Of a DNA stretch of 64,000 nucleotides, positions 20,360 through 31,439 are shown piece by piece. The notes beneath the pieces are model-generated. The model was not told the DNA's origin. It worked only from the letters and a program-made list of their open reading frames with translations, and searched no databases. Positions within the stretch are counted from its first letter, which is position 1; each line of letters begins with the position of its first letter. The translations under genes and the position numbers were made by a program. Source of the DNA: Leptobrachium leishanense (Eukaryota; Chordata; Amphibia; Anura; Megophryidae); NCBI GenBank assembly GCA_009667805.1, contig CM019067.1, positions 63,470,637-63,534,636 on the forward strand, in the 5' to 3' direction.

Positions 20360-22209
20360 CTACGTCACTTTATCATCGCGGTCCCACCTTTGGTATTGAG
20401 TGACCACCTTGGAAGCAGCCCGGGAGCTCCTGGTGGTTTTGTCTATAGAGGCTTGATTGGGACGTGATGTTTTATCTGGCAGTGGGTGAGATCAAATCCT
20501 AAACCCACTACCTCTTTTTTCTGTACGTATATTATGTCAGTAGATTTGTATACACATTAATAAACGGTATAACACTATCGAGTTTCTCTTTTTCCGAGAT
20601 ATATACTTTTTAATGAAGATTCACCAAAGAAGTGGTCATTCGTTCCAAAGTCTTGGAAGATTTCACTGAAAATCCTTTCTACAACAGAGACTGGATATCC
20701 ATTGAACGAACTATTGAGAAATAGAACTTTCTTTCTCTTTTTTGCTGTGCAGTATAGCATGCCTTCAAAATAGACCATACATAAGTTTTATTACTTTTCC
20801 TTTAGCGCAACACCACCAATTTTTGTTTTTCATGTTATATGCTTTCTGAATTTGGTGGATATCAGGGTGGTGTTTTTTTGCTGCTCATTGTTTTTGGGTG
20901 TTTCCACAGTATAAACCCTCTTTGCTTGTGTATATTAAGAGACTACACCCTAAGAAGGGTGTGGCCTCGTTCACCTACTCATTTCATTTCATGTTTTGCC
21001 CTGGTAGTTTGCAGTTCTGCTCCTAGGATCTCCTGAGTATCTAAGCACTTCTAGTTTCAGGTTTATTTAGTTAGTTCCTTCTTGTTACTCTCATGTTCTG
21101 TTTCATAGATCTTTTTGTACCTCCGGCTTATTTGTGATTATTCTCTACCTGCTCTTTCTGATAGTTTCTTGGATATATTTATGTTATGTTTATTTTGTTT
21201 ATTACATATTGTGTTTTCAGAGTCTGTTATCATATTGGTTTCTTTTCAGTATTTGGATTCAGTTATATTCTGCCTTTCATATAGGTTCCCTTCTTTCTAG
21301 GTTCAGTCCCTCATTTCGCATCTTGTTTCATCTTGTTTCTCATGCCTCCATGCTGCTGCTATATTTAGGTTCTCCTTCGTGCCTATCACTCTCAGCCATT
21401 CCTCTCTTGCGTAGCCCCTCTCTGCTTCTCCCCTCTGTTCTTGTTCATTCCTTCTAGTGTCCAGCCCCCTCCTGTTTGGTTTTGGTTTAGTTTATTTTAC
21501 CCTATACTCTGTATTAGTATTGTATCTTTGTATTTGGTTTATGCTTGTATTTTGGTTTTATTTCTTGTGTCAGTCTATGTGCTTCTGTGCTGGAACCCTG
21601 TTGTTATAGTTTCAATCTTGTTTATGTCTAAGGATTCTTATAATAAATATCTTTGATATATTCTGGATCACGTTTCACTGCGCAATAGGCTCACACCCTT
21701 CTGCATTCATGCCAGACGTAGCCCACCGTAACAGTTAGTGCGAACAGTGGAATAGTGCCCTACATCGTTTGCAAATTTTAACTTAGGAATTTTCTGTTAC
21801 CGGCTCAGCTGCTAGAGATACTCAAGTTTAACAGTCTTTATTTGGTATTATATGGTTTTTAATCAACTTTGAGGTGCTGAATAGAATGATTACTGCAGGT
21901 TTTAATAAACCTACAAAGCGCCGAAAACGATCGAGGAAATTTCATGATGCGATTCACTTGACAGCTACAAGTCTTTGCGGTCAAAACAGATGAAGTAGTG
22001 AAGGATTTATTTAATAAAGTAGCACAGGTCTCCTTGTTGAACATTATTTATGAAGTGTCAGAACATTTAGGATGCCAACACATATCTATTTAAGATATAA
22101 AGTTACAGAAAATCATCATTATTAGAATATCGGAGGTCCCTGCTTATGAGGTTGGAAATTCAAGCACAGTCTCGGTTTAATCTAAGTAAAAGTTCCCCAA
22201 AAATACAGT

Positions 22210-22958
22210 GGGCCATATTACAGCTATGTGACCATTAACGTTAGCTTAGGTGGCCCTAGCGCGGGCGCTCCATATTACATTCCAAACACTAACGTGGCAA
22301 AAAAAACATTAGCGATTTGGAGCTTGCGCTTTTCAGCGCCATCTTACTGTACTTTGCGCTCCTAATGCTTAACATGCGGGAGCGCAAAGTGTTAATTAGC
22401 GTTAGGATTACAAAGTCTTGACGCTAATTACGTCCTGCTGTGGTTAACTCAAAAGTTAACAACAAAAGTTATCTCAAGTTAACTCAAAAGTTAACCACAG
22501 CTTCGAACTGGTGCTAACTGATACTGCTTCTGTGGAATCACTCAGCACCAGCTGGCCCCATCCCCCTCCAAAAAAAAAATCATATACTCAGTTCACTTCC
22601 CACGGCGAGTGCAGTGGCCCTCTTCTGGCTGCCGGGAGCAGAGGGGGACTGGTGGAAAAAAGTCTTCAGTCGCCCTCCGCAAATCACTCGGCTGACCTGT
22701 AGGGTCTCGCGAGAGGTGAGATACTGCAGGTCACGTGGTCAGCAGTGGAAACCTCAATGGAGTCCTATGGACTTCATGGAGGGGATGCTCGCACTGCCTC
22801 CAGCATCCTGAGGCTTAGCGCCGCGTTACGGGGCAAGATGCTGGATTAGCGCCTGCCCCGTATTATCGCGCTAATGCAGGGACGCTAAAGAGAAACCTGC
22901 AGGCACAGGTTTTCCTCCATAGCGTCCACATTTTAGTGTGAACTTTGTAATATGGCTC
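22210..22958 (+). mobile_element. GGGCC-ended X-family MITE
   Basis: Starts GGGCCATATTACAGC and ends TTTGTAATATGGCTC, an inverted pair with one change. The body holds the TTACTGTACTTTGCGC block (22345), the segment CAGTGGCCCTCTTCTGGCTG and a short CAAAAGTTAAC duplication (22450-22500). It is the best-bounded member of the X family (also at 19100, 28060 and 31440). Confidence 0.75.
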
Positions 22959-23800
22959 TGTATCTCTTACAAACAAGATGACCAACTTCGGGACTTTTAG
23001 CATTGTTATGTTGTAGCATCAAATTAATATGATGCTAGTGTCCATGAATTATTTATGTTCCAGCATACATTTGTACTTTTTCACCTCATTTGCATGTTCT
23101 CTGTAATTATGTCAAAGCCTGAAGGTGTAAATGTCTTCTAATGATCAGACATACGGTACAATGATTTTATATTTATTGTTGAGCACAGTAAGGTGATATG
23201 ACTGCATATGCACTGGATCCCCCTCATTATAAATAATGTAAAGTGGCTGAAAAGACTTGCTTCAAGGAATTACATTTGTGGATGTTATCGCTTCACATCT
23301 ACACTTCATTAGATCCCGAGCTAAGGAGAGCGTGCAAGAGAAGGATTAATAAATCAAGTTTAACAAGCAGGAAAAAGTACAGTTTATGCACAGAGAAAGT
23401 AAAACCTTCCATGAAAAAGTAGAAAAAATTAACGATGTTACTTAAGGACACTTATACATGGCATATATTACAACAAAAGTCCTTTTTAATCCATGCACTT
23501 TGTCTGGAGACCAGGTAACCCGCACAGTGTTACTCTTGGGAAACACTACAAGACGCCGGGATTTCTTAAGACGTTATAAATCATTTTAGCTACTAGCAAA
23601 AACCACCGTTAGAAAGGTCTTGCTTGCCTGTGCGCTCATAAAACATCTGACCACGGCTGGACAGCTCAGCCACTTATCAAAAAGTGACAAAAATATCTGA
23701 TTCACAGACCTTCTCATCTCTTATGAATCAACACCTTTCTCTTGGAAAAGTTGCGGCATTCTTTCCCTCTGTGTGCAGGTGTGTCCCTGTACCCCGCTAG
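22959..23800. other. No recognised feature
   Basis: Anonymous AT-rich DNA between two elements. Confidence 0.5.
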
Positions 23801-25074
23801 CAGGGCTGCCTTCAGAATACTTGGGGCCCCTTACTAAACGATTGCATGGGACCCCTTCCATCAGCTCCCCATTTCAATGACCTCTTACCCTCCTGTAAGG
23901 GGATGAAATGTGTTCCCTTGTGGGAGAGTTTTGGTCTGCACCTCAACCTGGTGCTGACCATACTAAACACTCCCTTAGTGATGAGTCAGAGCGCCGTTAC
24001 TGACCCTTTATACCTTTGTTGATATCTTGGTCTTGGTGGGCCAGTTCTGGGCCACAGGGAGTATCTTTAAGTCTGTGGCACACACAGGGTTATTCACAGA
24101 GAGCTGATCTGGCCTCAAAATGGCACCGAACAGTGAATTTCACCGTACGGTGTAATTTCCTGGCCATTCGGCTATTCAGAGATGAAGCAGTTTGCCAAAT
24201 TTTGTCGATTTGCCAGCGAGTATGGTGCTGATCGACACCAGGGAAATACCCCATAGAGAAGCAATGGTTAATCTATTCAGAGAACACCGAACAGCAGTGA
24301 AATGTCAGTGAAATGTCAGTGAAATGCCCTGCTGTTTGGTGGTTTCATTCAGGAAGTTTATGCAGGCGAACCCTATAGTCTTCAATATTAAAAATATTCC
24401 CGTTATTATTCAATATCTAATAAACTGTTTATTCTTTTAATCTGCAGCAAAAAGTCTCTTAATTGATATATTTTTTTCAGATCTTACAGGCATTTTTCGT
24501 CAACAATTTTTTTCCGTTTTTGTTTTTTTCAAATAGCGGATTTTCTTTTTCTGTAACAGACCTTTTTATTATCATTCATAGAACCTTATATGTAAATTCC
24601 AGACATTTTCATTCAGTAGTTTTTTGCAAACAGCGTTTCAAATTTGACAGTTCCAATCGTATTGGTTTTTTTTACCCCGTTCGTCAGCTTGTCAGCTATT
24701 TTCTGGCCGCTTGTCAGCACTGTGTGCGGCAGATAATCGGTTTTGCCTGGATATGTTCGGTGTGGTTTTTGTGGCAGTTCTAGTGATCCGATCCCTCAGA
24801 TCGTATCGGATGTGTTTTCCAGCAGATTTTGGGTTTTTTTCAGCGGTTTTGCAGCGGATTTTCGGGTCCGTTTCCGTGCACTCCGGGGACCCTGCGGTGA
24901 ATGTTAAAATTTGATTCCCTGAAGTGCAGCGAACGAGAGAGCATCGGCATCAGAGACATTTCAGTACTCTCTGAATAACCCCATTAGACAAACTGCACAG
25001 GGTTTAACCTGGGCCCCCTGGAGCCACTGGGACCCGAACATATCATGAACCGTCACCCCCTGATAGCTGTCCTG
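23801..25074 (+). mobile_element. hAT element holding CAGGG MITE
   Basis: Left end CAGGGCTGCCTTCAG and right end GATAGCTGTCCTG. Flanks are CCCGCTAG and CCTGCTAG, an 8-bp TSD with one mismatch. The element carries GGGGCCCC strings near both ends. A CAGGG-family MITE at 24085-24982 makes up most of its length, leaving about 376 bp of hAT. Confidence 0.75.
24085..24982 (+). mobile_element. CAGGG-family MITE, copy E (subfamily)
   Basis: Ends CAGGGTTATTCACAGAGAG and CTCTCTGAATAACCCCA. It is closer to 13208-13822 than to copies A-D (AGTACTCTC end in place of CGATTCTC). The T-rich core and the ATCATTCATAGAACCTTATA segment match the family. Confidence 0.8.
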
Positions 25075-25375
25075 CCTGCTAGAGACATTTATTAACAGCT
25101 CCTTCTGTTTCATAAACTCCAGGCATACATAATAAGCATCAAAAAATCAATAAACGGGGAGACAGCGCTTCACATAACCCGTGCTTCACACCATGCAAAG
25201 AAGAAGAGAGGAGCTTACACTTAGATGAATATATATATTTCAGTCTCTCTGGCAAGCGTATTAGCCTTCCAGCGTGTGGTTCCTGTATAGGAGTCCTCCT
25301 CAACAGGGGGATTTTCCAGAATTGAATAAAAACAAAAAAGGACAAAATCCGATACTATACAATTAGTATCAGATA

Positions 25376-26284
25376 AAGGGTTATTCAAAGAGATCCGATT
25401 GGCTGGAGAAAGGTAACCGAACGCTGAAAATCAGCGTTCGGTTACCTTTCATGGCCATTCGGCTATTCAAAGAGCAGGCAATTCGCCAAATCCTGGCGAA
25501 TTGCCTGCACATTCGGTGCCCGTTCGGTGCCTGTTCGAGGGCAGTGAAATCCCCATAGAGAAGCAATGCTTCGGCTATTCAGAGAGCAAAAGCCAGCAGT
25601 GAAAGGTTCCTGAAATGCCCTGCCATTCGGTGGTTTAATTCGACAGGTTTATTCAGGAGAATCCCATCGGCTTCAATGTTAAAAATATTCCCGTTTTAAT
25701 TAAATATCTAATAAACCGTTGATTATAAAATTCTGCAGTAAAGAGTCTCTTTATTTATAGATTTTTTTTAGGATAATATAAGCATTTTTCTGTTTTTTTT
25801 TTTTTTTTAAAAAAGTCCCATTTTTTTTTTTAATTATTTTTTCTGTAACAGCCCTTTTTATTATCATTCCCTGGACCACATATGTAAATTTCAGACATTT
25901 TCGCTCAGTAGTTTCTTTGCAAACAGCGTTTCACTTTAAAATCATTCAAGCAAACTGTTTATCTAATTTATTCACTCAACTTGTCTGCGGTCTCGGCTTT
26001 TTCCGGAGGCTGCGCTGTGTGTGATCGGCTCCTGCTTGGGTTTTTCCGGCGTCTTAGACGGGTTAATCCAGATGTTTTTACGGGTTTTCAACGTGCATTC
26101 GCCGGGTTTTCGCCGGGTATTCGGTGGGTTTTCGGCAGCTTTTCCCTGCACTTCGACAGCCCTGTGGTGCTTGCTGAATACACCGGAGGGTTGCCGAAAT
26201 GGGAAAGCCGATTTGCACCGAATTGCACCGAACGAAAAGTCACCGAACGTGCGGTGACTTTTCGATTCTCTTTGAATAACCCTG
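25376..26284 (+). mobile_element. CAGGG-family MITE, copy B
   Basis: Inverted ends GGGTTATTCAAAGAGATC and GATTCTCTTTGAATAACCC. The surrounding sequence reads AGTATCAGATA before and GATATCTTTGG after, so GATA is shared across the junction. Very similar to copies A, C and D. The 144-codon frame at 25981 is a chance frame. Confidence 0.8.
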
Positions 26285-26501
26285 GATATCTTTGGTGTGA
26301 ATATATCCTACTCACGTTTTGTAAGAGCTACAAGCTTTTAGATGTACGCCTCTTAGGTGTTATGGGCCACCTAATCTGCCCTGAAACAATGCACCATGTG
26401 GTATTCCCAAAGTAGATCGTCTCAATCCGAGCTGGATCTAACTCAAACACGAAGGGTAGAATTCATATAACCCCTTTATTTCTTAAAAACACATTAAAAA
26501 C

Positions 26502-27578
26502 TAGACATGTGCACAGCACAAAATTTCGTTTTGAACTAATGGATTAGTCCTAAAATGCAATTTATTTAGTTGCTAAAGAAATTCGTTTTCAGTTCTTTAG
26601 TATGAAAACTAATTTCATTCATCTGAAAACCAGTGGATACAATTACTATTGCAGTGGCTCCTCAGAGGGCTGAGATCGCTGCTTGTTACAGTATCTCTCA
26701 CTCTCAGCACAATGTGGGCCATATTACATAGTTGGTGCTAACTTAACCAGAGCTGTTGTAAACTTCCCAGAGCCATTATAGCCTATGGAGGTTTTCAGTT
26801 TACAACAGCTCTGGTTAAGTTAGCACCAACATTGTAATACTGCCCCGTGTCAGGCAAAGCTGTTACAGTAACTGACTGCTGCTCATCACAGCGCTCAGAG
26901 TTTCAGTAAAACTAGTAAATAATATTTTTATATATAAGAGGTTAGAACAATATTATTTCTTTGCTTTACTGAAACTCTGAGCACTGTTAGTTACTGTAAC
27001 AGCTGAGCCTGATACATTGTACTGAGAGATAATGTAACAAGCAGCTGATCTCAGCGCTCACAGCCACTGGATTTAAAGGGCTAAAAAAAAGAGGCTCCTC
27101 TCTGTATAATCTTTTAGAACATTCTCCTGCATTAATTAATACCCCTCTCTGTATAATATATAGAACATCCTCCTGAATTAATTAATGTCCCTCTCTGTAT
27201 AGAACATCCTCCTCAATTTATACCTTTCTCTGTATAATGTATATAACATCCTCCTGCATTAATACCCCTCTCTGTATAATGTATAGAACATCCTCCTGCA
27301 TTAATTAATGCCCCTCTCTGTATAGAACATCCTACTGCATTGGTATGTGGAGGGTGCAGAACTTCGGATGTTGCGATGTTGCGCTCTTCATTGCTGGTCT
27401 CCTTCACTCATCAATGTAATATCACAAAAAGGACTGAAACTAAAATGTAGTGCATTTTATTTTAGTTTCTTTCGTTTTTTGGACTGAGCAGTTTCGTTTC
27501 TCTTGAGTCATACGAAAACTAAATTATCCCAAAATTCTGACTAAATCATTTTAGTACTAAAACGAATGCACATGTCTA
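26502..27578 (-). mobile_element. hAT non-autonomous element, copy 2
   Basis: Inverted counterpart of 15818-16895 with the same TAGACATGTGCA ends and nearly the same length (1077 bp). A perfect 8-bp TSD, TTAAAAAC, flanks it (26494-26501 and 27579-27586). It carries the same nested 130-bp GGGCC MITE (26716-26845) and the same tandem array (about 27110-27340). Confidence 0.95.
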
Positions 27579-27598
27579 TTAAAAACACAGAAATAGTT

Positions 27599-27640
27599 GG
27601 CCAAACGCATTTCACGCCTCCAGGGCGCTTCTTCAGTGGC
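27599..27640 (-). ncRNA. Hammerhead ribozyme in PLE fragment
   Basis: Minus-strand order: GCCA (stem I), CTGAAGA, A, stem II GCGCC / GGCGT around CTGGA, GAAA, TGCG, TT, then TGGC pairing with GCCA. CUGAAGA fits the CUGANGA consensus, since base 7 is variable. Stem II has one G-U pair. Cleavage would follow GUU (27604/27603). Confidence 0.6.
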
Positions 27641-28059
27641 AAAAAGAGTAGCAAGAATCCAATTCCTGTCAAAAAACAAGGCATATGTGTTTTTAAGAAC
27701 TAAAGGGGTTATATGAATTCTACCCTTCGTGTTCGAGTTATATCCAGCTCGAATTGAGACAACGACCTCCTTCGGGAATACCACATGGTGGATCGTTTCG
27801 GCACAGCGCTTGAGACGTACAACTTAACAGCTCGAGAACTGTGCTTAATTATAACTCGTCCTATTCCACCCAAAATGTAAGCTCGGCTTGTGTATCGAAT
27901 TTTGGGGTTGCTTACTGTACATTAACGCTTCCTATACTTTGTGTGGGAGACACTCATGTGCCCCAAGCGAATGGGGAACAAGTTATTCCAACCAGCTCGT
28001 TCTCTATCTGCACCTGGAGTTATTTGGAAATGAATAACGTTACGTCTTTGACAGACTGA

Positions 28060-28775
28060 TCTTAGCACATTAATCTAACCCCACAAAAAGTCCCTTACTC
28101 ACCTTGGATCCCACAGTGAAGCTAGCAACGCAATCCGCTGCTTCCTCACTCCTCCGGCAGCAGAATATTAGGAACAAATAGTGCAAGCAAACTTACCAGA
28201 GCCATTGGGCTCTATTGCCCAGTGAACGCTAACTGTAGCATCCGGGTGAGTAAGAGTTAAAGTCAGGATAAGTGACTTTAACGCATGCCCCCCATATTAC
28301 CTTCCTAACTCTATACCCCGCAGAAATTCGGTGATTGTGCTAGCTTTGCAAGCTTACTGTACTTTGTGCACATTATGCTTAACATGGAAAGTGCAATCAG
28401 TAATTAGCGTTAAGATAAGCAAGCTATTACAAAGCCCAAAGCTAATTACCTCATTGATGGGTTAAATGGATTTTTAGCGTCACCCAGAAGCTGGTGCTAA
28501 CTGATTCTGCTTTTGCAAAATTATTTGGCACCCCCTAAACCCCCCCAATAAAACAGATACTCGCCTCTCATCCCGCTCCGAGTACAGTGTCCTGATTCGC
28601 CGCTTCTGGCCATCGGCAGAGTGAGACTGGGGATAAACAGTTCCCAGAATCCCAGTCTCCCTCCACAATCACGCCAAGAGAGAGACGAGATGGCGCAAGA
28701 GCAAGATCGGTCAGGGCTCACTGTCCGGTAGTGCAATCCTGCATGTAGTCCTATGGAATCCAGGAGGATACACTC
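28060..28775 (+). mobile_element. X-family MITE relic
   Basis: Shares CTTACTGTACTTTGTGCAC, GCACCCCCTAAACCCCCC and GGCAGAGTGAGACTGG with the copies at 19100, 22210 and 31440. Boundaries are approximate. Frames on either strand here are not genes. Confidence 0.55.
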
Positions 28776-29131
28776 GTGGCGGCGCAGAAGCGTTGTGCTA
28801 GGAGGGAGAGATTGAGTGGGAAAGCCCCACTCAGATCAGCTCAGGCTGCACAAAGAGGACTGCTGGCTTCTTGGAGGACCCCCTCAGGACATTCCATGCA
28901 GTCTGAGCTGATTGGAAAGCTGCACGGCAGACCCTGGCGGTTTTCAGTTCTAAAGAACTAAAGCATTTGTAGAACACTGTTACCTGCTGCAGTGTTGGTC
29001 CCTCAGACAATGCCTGATGGTGAGTCCAGGCCTCCTCTCCACCGTAGAACATAGTGGCCAGCATCACACCCACTCCATCCAACACCTGGGATACGAGGTA
29101 ACCAGGCTCTCTTTTTACTGGAGAAAAATTT
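28776..29131. other. No recognised feature
   Basis: Moderately GC-rich sequence before the tandem array. Two short overlapping frames lie here without recognisable motifs. Confidence 0.4.
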
Positions 29132-30480
29132 GTCATCTGCGCTCGTTTCTATATATTTCCATGTACAAAAAAACACTATCAGAAGGTTTAAGTTTGTTTT
29201 AATGGCCATTGCAACGTAAGCTCACTCGCCCCGACAAGGCACCTCTTTGCAGAGCGAGTACCTAACCAATGTACCAAAAGCCGCTCTACTGAGCAGCTCC
29301 ATGCCCCTCCTGCTGCTTATCAGCTAAGGAGAGGCAGACAAAATGGTGGGTTTATTTATACACGCACCAAACATTTTTGATACATTGGTTAGGTACTCGC
29401 CCTGCAAAGAGGTGCCTTGTCGGGGCGAGCGAGCTTACGTTTCAATGGCCATTAAAACAAACTAAAACCTCCTGATAGTGTTTTGTTGTACATGGAAATA
29501 TATAGAAACGAGTGCAGATGACCTCTTTTTTCTCTTGTTATGTTTTATACATGAACTGGGCTGTTACTCCTGGCTGTTGCAGCCGCTCTGGGGACTATAG
29601 GCGCGACGCCATTTTTTCTGTATGTATGTATACAGTATTATGCTGTAACACCAGTTCGTCATATTTTGCTGCTGTTCCTTTTTCCATGTTTTTGTTTTCA
29701 ACCTCAAATGGGAAGTGTTTGGTGCATGTATAAATAAACCTACCATTTTGTCTGCCTCTCCTTAGCTGAAAAGCAGCAGGAGGGGCATGGAGCTGCTCAG
29801 TAGAGCGGCTTTTAGTACATTGGTTAGGACTCACTCTACAAAGAGGTGCCTTGACGGGGCGAGTGAGCTTACGTTGCAATGGCCATTAAAACAAACTAAA
29901 ACCTCCTGATAGTGTTTTGTTGTATATGGAAATATATAGAAACGAGCGCAGATGACATCTTTTTTCTCTTGTTATGTTTTAAACATGAACTGGGCTGTTA
30001 CTCCTGGCTGTTGCAGCCGCTCTGGTGAGTATAGGCGCAACGCCATTTTTTTCTGTATGTACGGATATTATGCTGTAATACCAGTTCGTCATTTTTTGCT
30101 GCTGTTCCTTTTTCCATGTTTTAGTTTTCAACCCCAAATGGGAAGTGCTTGGTGCGTGTATAAATGAAACCACCATTTTCTGCCTCTCCTTCGCTGAAAA
30201 GCAGCAGGAGGGGCATGGAGCTGCTCAGTAGAGCAGCTTTTGGTACATTGGTTAGGTCTCGCTCTACAAAGAGGTGCCTTGACGGGGTGAGCGAGCTTGC
30301 GTTTCAATGGCCATTAAAACAAACTAAAACCTCCTGACAGGGTTTTGTTGCACATGGAAATATATAGAAACGAGCGCAGATGACATCTTTTTTCTCTTGT
30401 TATATTTTATGCATGAACTGGACTGTTACTCCTGGCTGTTGCAGCCGCTCTGGTGAGTATAGGCATGACGCCATTTTTTC
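29132..30480. repeat. Inverted plus tandem 0.43-kb repeat array
   Basis: ACTAAAACCTCCTGA recurs at 29461, 29895 and 30323 (spacings 434 and 428 bp), giving two full units and a partial third that stops near 30480. An inverted partial unit precedes them: arms 29132-29273 and 29381-29522 are both 142 bp. The loop between (29274-29380) is the reverse complement of about 29712-29815. Each unit contains GCTGTTGCAGCCGCTCTGG followed by GGGACTATA or GTGAGTATA. The inverted-then-direct layout recalls PLE terminal repeats, but no hammerhead core is visible. Confidence 0.85.
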
Positions 30481-31439
30481 TCTTGTTACTGGGCCTGGTG
30501 CTGAAGGAATTTCATTGTTGGCTGCACAGAGGGGCTCAATGACATTTTGGAGAAACCAGCAAGCTGCCCGAAATTCTACCAGCCCGTGGGCCGTATGTTT
30601 GACAGGTCTGTTCGAAGGAGTTGTTACATTTACAACAGTACAGATTAAGTTTACACCAACCTTGGAATGGGGTCCCAGGTTTTTTCAGAATGGCATAATT
30701 TTTAAAATTTTTGGCTGTGTCCAAAAATTTCTTCATTGCATCAGCCGATACTTCAAAAAAAATTTTTTTTTGAAAGCTCATTTTTTTTTCTAAAATGGAT
30801 GTGAATTTGCAGTACACAGTCATGGTTTCATATTTAAGTACACACCATTATCACCTGTCATGTAGATCGTGTTCAATTCTGATATCAACCTTTCTTATGA
30901 TCTTCAAACATTCACGTCTCCTCTAAAAATCATTAAATTATTACAAAGTCCTTATGATACACTCCATATATTGTTTATTAGGTTTATTATCTATAAGAAA
31001 TAATACTTAATAAAAGTGAGTAATATCGGCAAAATGACTAGACGTGATAGCGTATAAAAAACACTATTCTTTCATAAGTCGTATTTTCACTGTCTGAGTT
31101 ATTCTTCCAATACAAATATGCCTTTGGTGTTTTACTAGTTTGAAGGTCAAATTATTTTAGGCTCATTCAAAGATGAAAGATCCAAGAAGCTTGATAAATA
31201 GCTTTGAGTCTCTGTTGAATATTAATTGAGTATATACTGTATAATCAAAACTCCTCCATCAACTAATGTGATGAATATATGATATAATTAAAGAAAGCCA
31301 TTTCGCTCTTCATAACTGCCACAAGGGTCATTCAATTCTCTTTAGGATAGAAGGCACAAACAGGAAAGGTTATTCTGTGATATGAGGATATGAAAATGTG
31401 TAACCTACTATACCATAAAATCCATGTATAAAAACACTT
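30481..31439. other. No recognised feature
   Basis: Anonymous, mostly AT-rich. A 95-codon minus frame and a 137-codon plus frame overlap the array edge and have no known motifs. Confidence 0.45.

Larger units (their letters stand above)
19799..20926. mobile_element. Palindromic PLE insertion with 14-bp TSD
   Basis: A perfect 14-bp TSD, TGTGTATATTAAGA (19785-19798 and 20927-20940), bounds this insert. It consists of two head-to-head arms, 19797-20317 (521 bp) and 20318-20831 (514 bp), plus a 95-bp single-copy tail (20832-20926). The arms differ by a 7-nt insertion in the left arm and at least one substitution (20342 region); otherwise they look identical, so the same 67-codon frame appears on both strands. 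Each arm starts at the centre with a hammerhead ribozyme. Hammerheads, inverted long terminal repeats and long TSDs are known for Penelope-like elements. No RT is included. Confidence 0.9.
19724..21733 (+). mobile_element. Solo LTR (about 868 bp) holding a PLE insert
   Basis: Begins TGTTACGATCTGG and ends CCCACCGTAACA. A perfect GTTAG 5-bp TSD flanks it (19719-19723 and 21734-21738). Subtracting the insert and one TSD (19799-20940) leaves 868 bp. AATAAATATC near 21642 is a plausible polyadenylation signal. The T-rich frames at 20839-21656 are LTR sequence and not proteins. Its CCACCGT(A/T)ACA end recurs at 34124 and, inverted, at 44804. Confidence 0.9.
19100..21765 (+). mobile_element. GGGCC/X-family MITE, split by LTR
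   Basis: Shares blocks with 22210-22958, 28060-28775 and 31440-32010: a TTACTGTACTTTGCGC segment (19235), the CCCCCTAAACCCCCAATAAA / GATACTCACCTCT segment (19400-19450) and a GAGCAGAGTAAGAATG segment. A solo LTR with a GTTAG TSD interrupts it at 19724. The element resumes at 21734 with GTTAGTGCGAACAG. Terminal motifs are eroded, so the ends are approximate. Confidence 0.55.
26285..27803. mobile_element. PLE terminal-repeat fragment, inverted arms
   Basis: Inverted arms of about 115 bp lie at 26380-26494 and 27685-27800. Shared strings are CACCATGTGGTATTCCC, CTCGAATTGAGACAACGA-type sequence, and CACGAAGGGTAGAATTCATA. The loop between them holds a hammerhead (27599-27640) and the later hAT insertion at 26502. 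Sequence left of copy B (from about 25130) may belong to the same element. Arms differ by roughly one base in ten, so this copy is older than the palindrome at 19.8-20.9 kb. Confidence 0.6.

Noticed and set aside
20839..21656. Hydrophobic frames that look like membrane proteins
   Set aside because: T-rich LTR sequence translates to Phe/Leu/Ser in several frames. They overlap each other inside a bounded solo LTR.
29500..30480. Exons with GTGAGT splice donors
   Set aside because: The string sits in a tandem array without acceptors or conserved coding sequence. Kept only as a note in the array finding.
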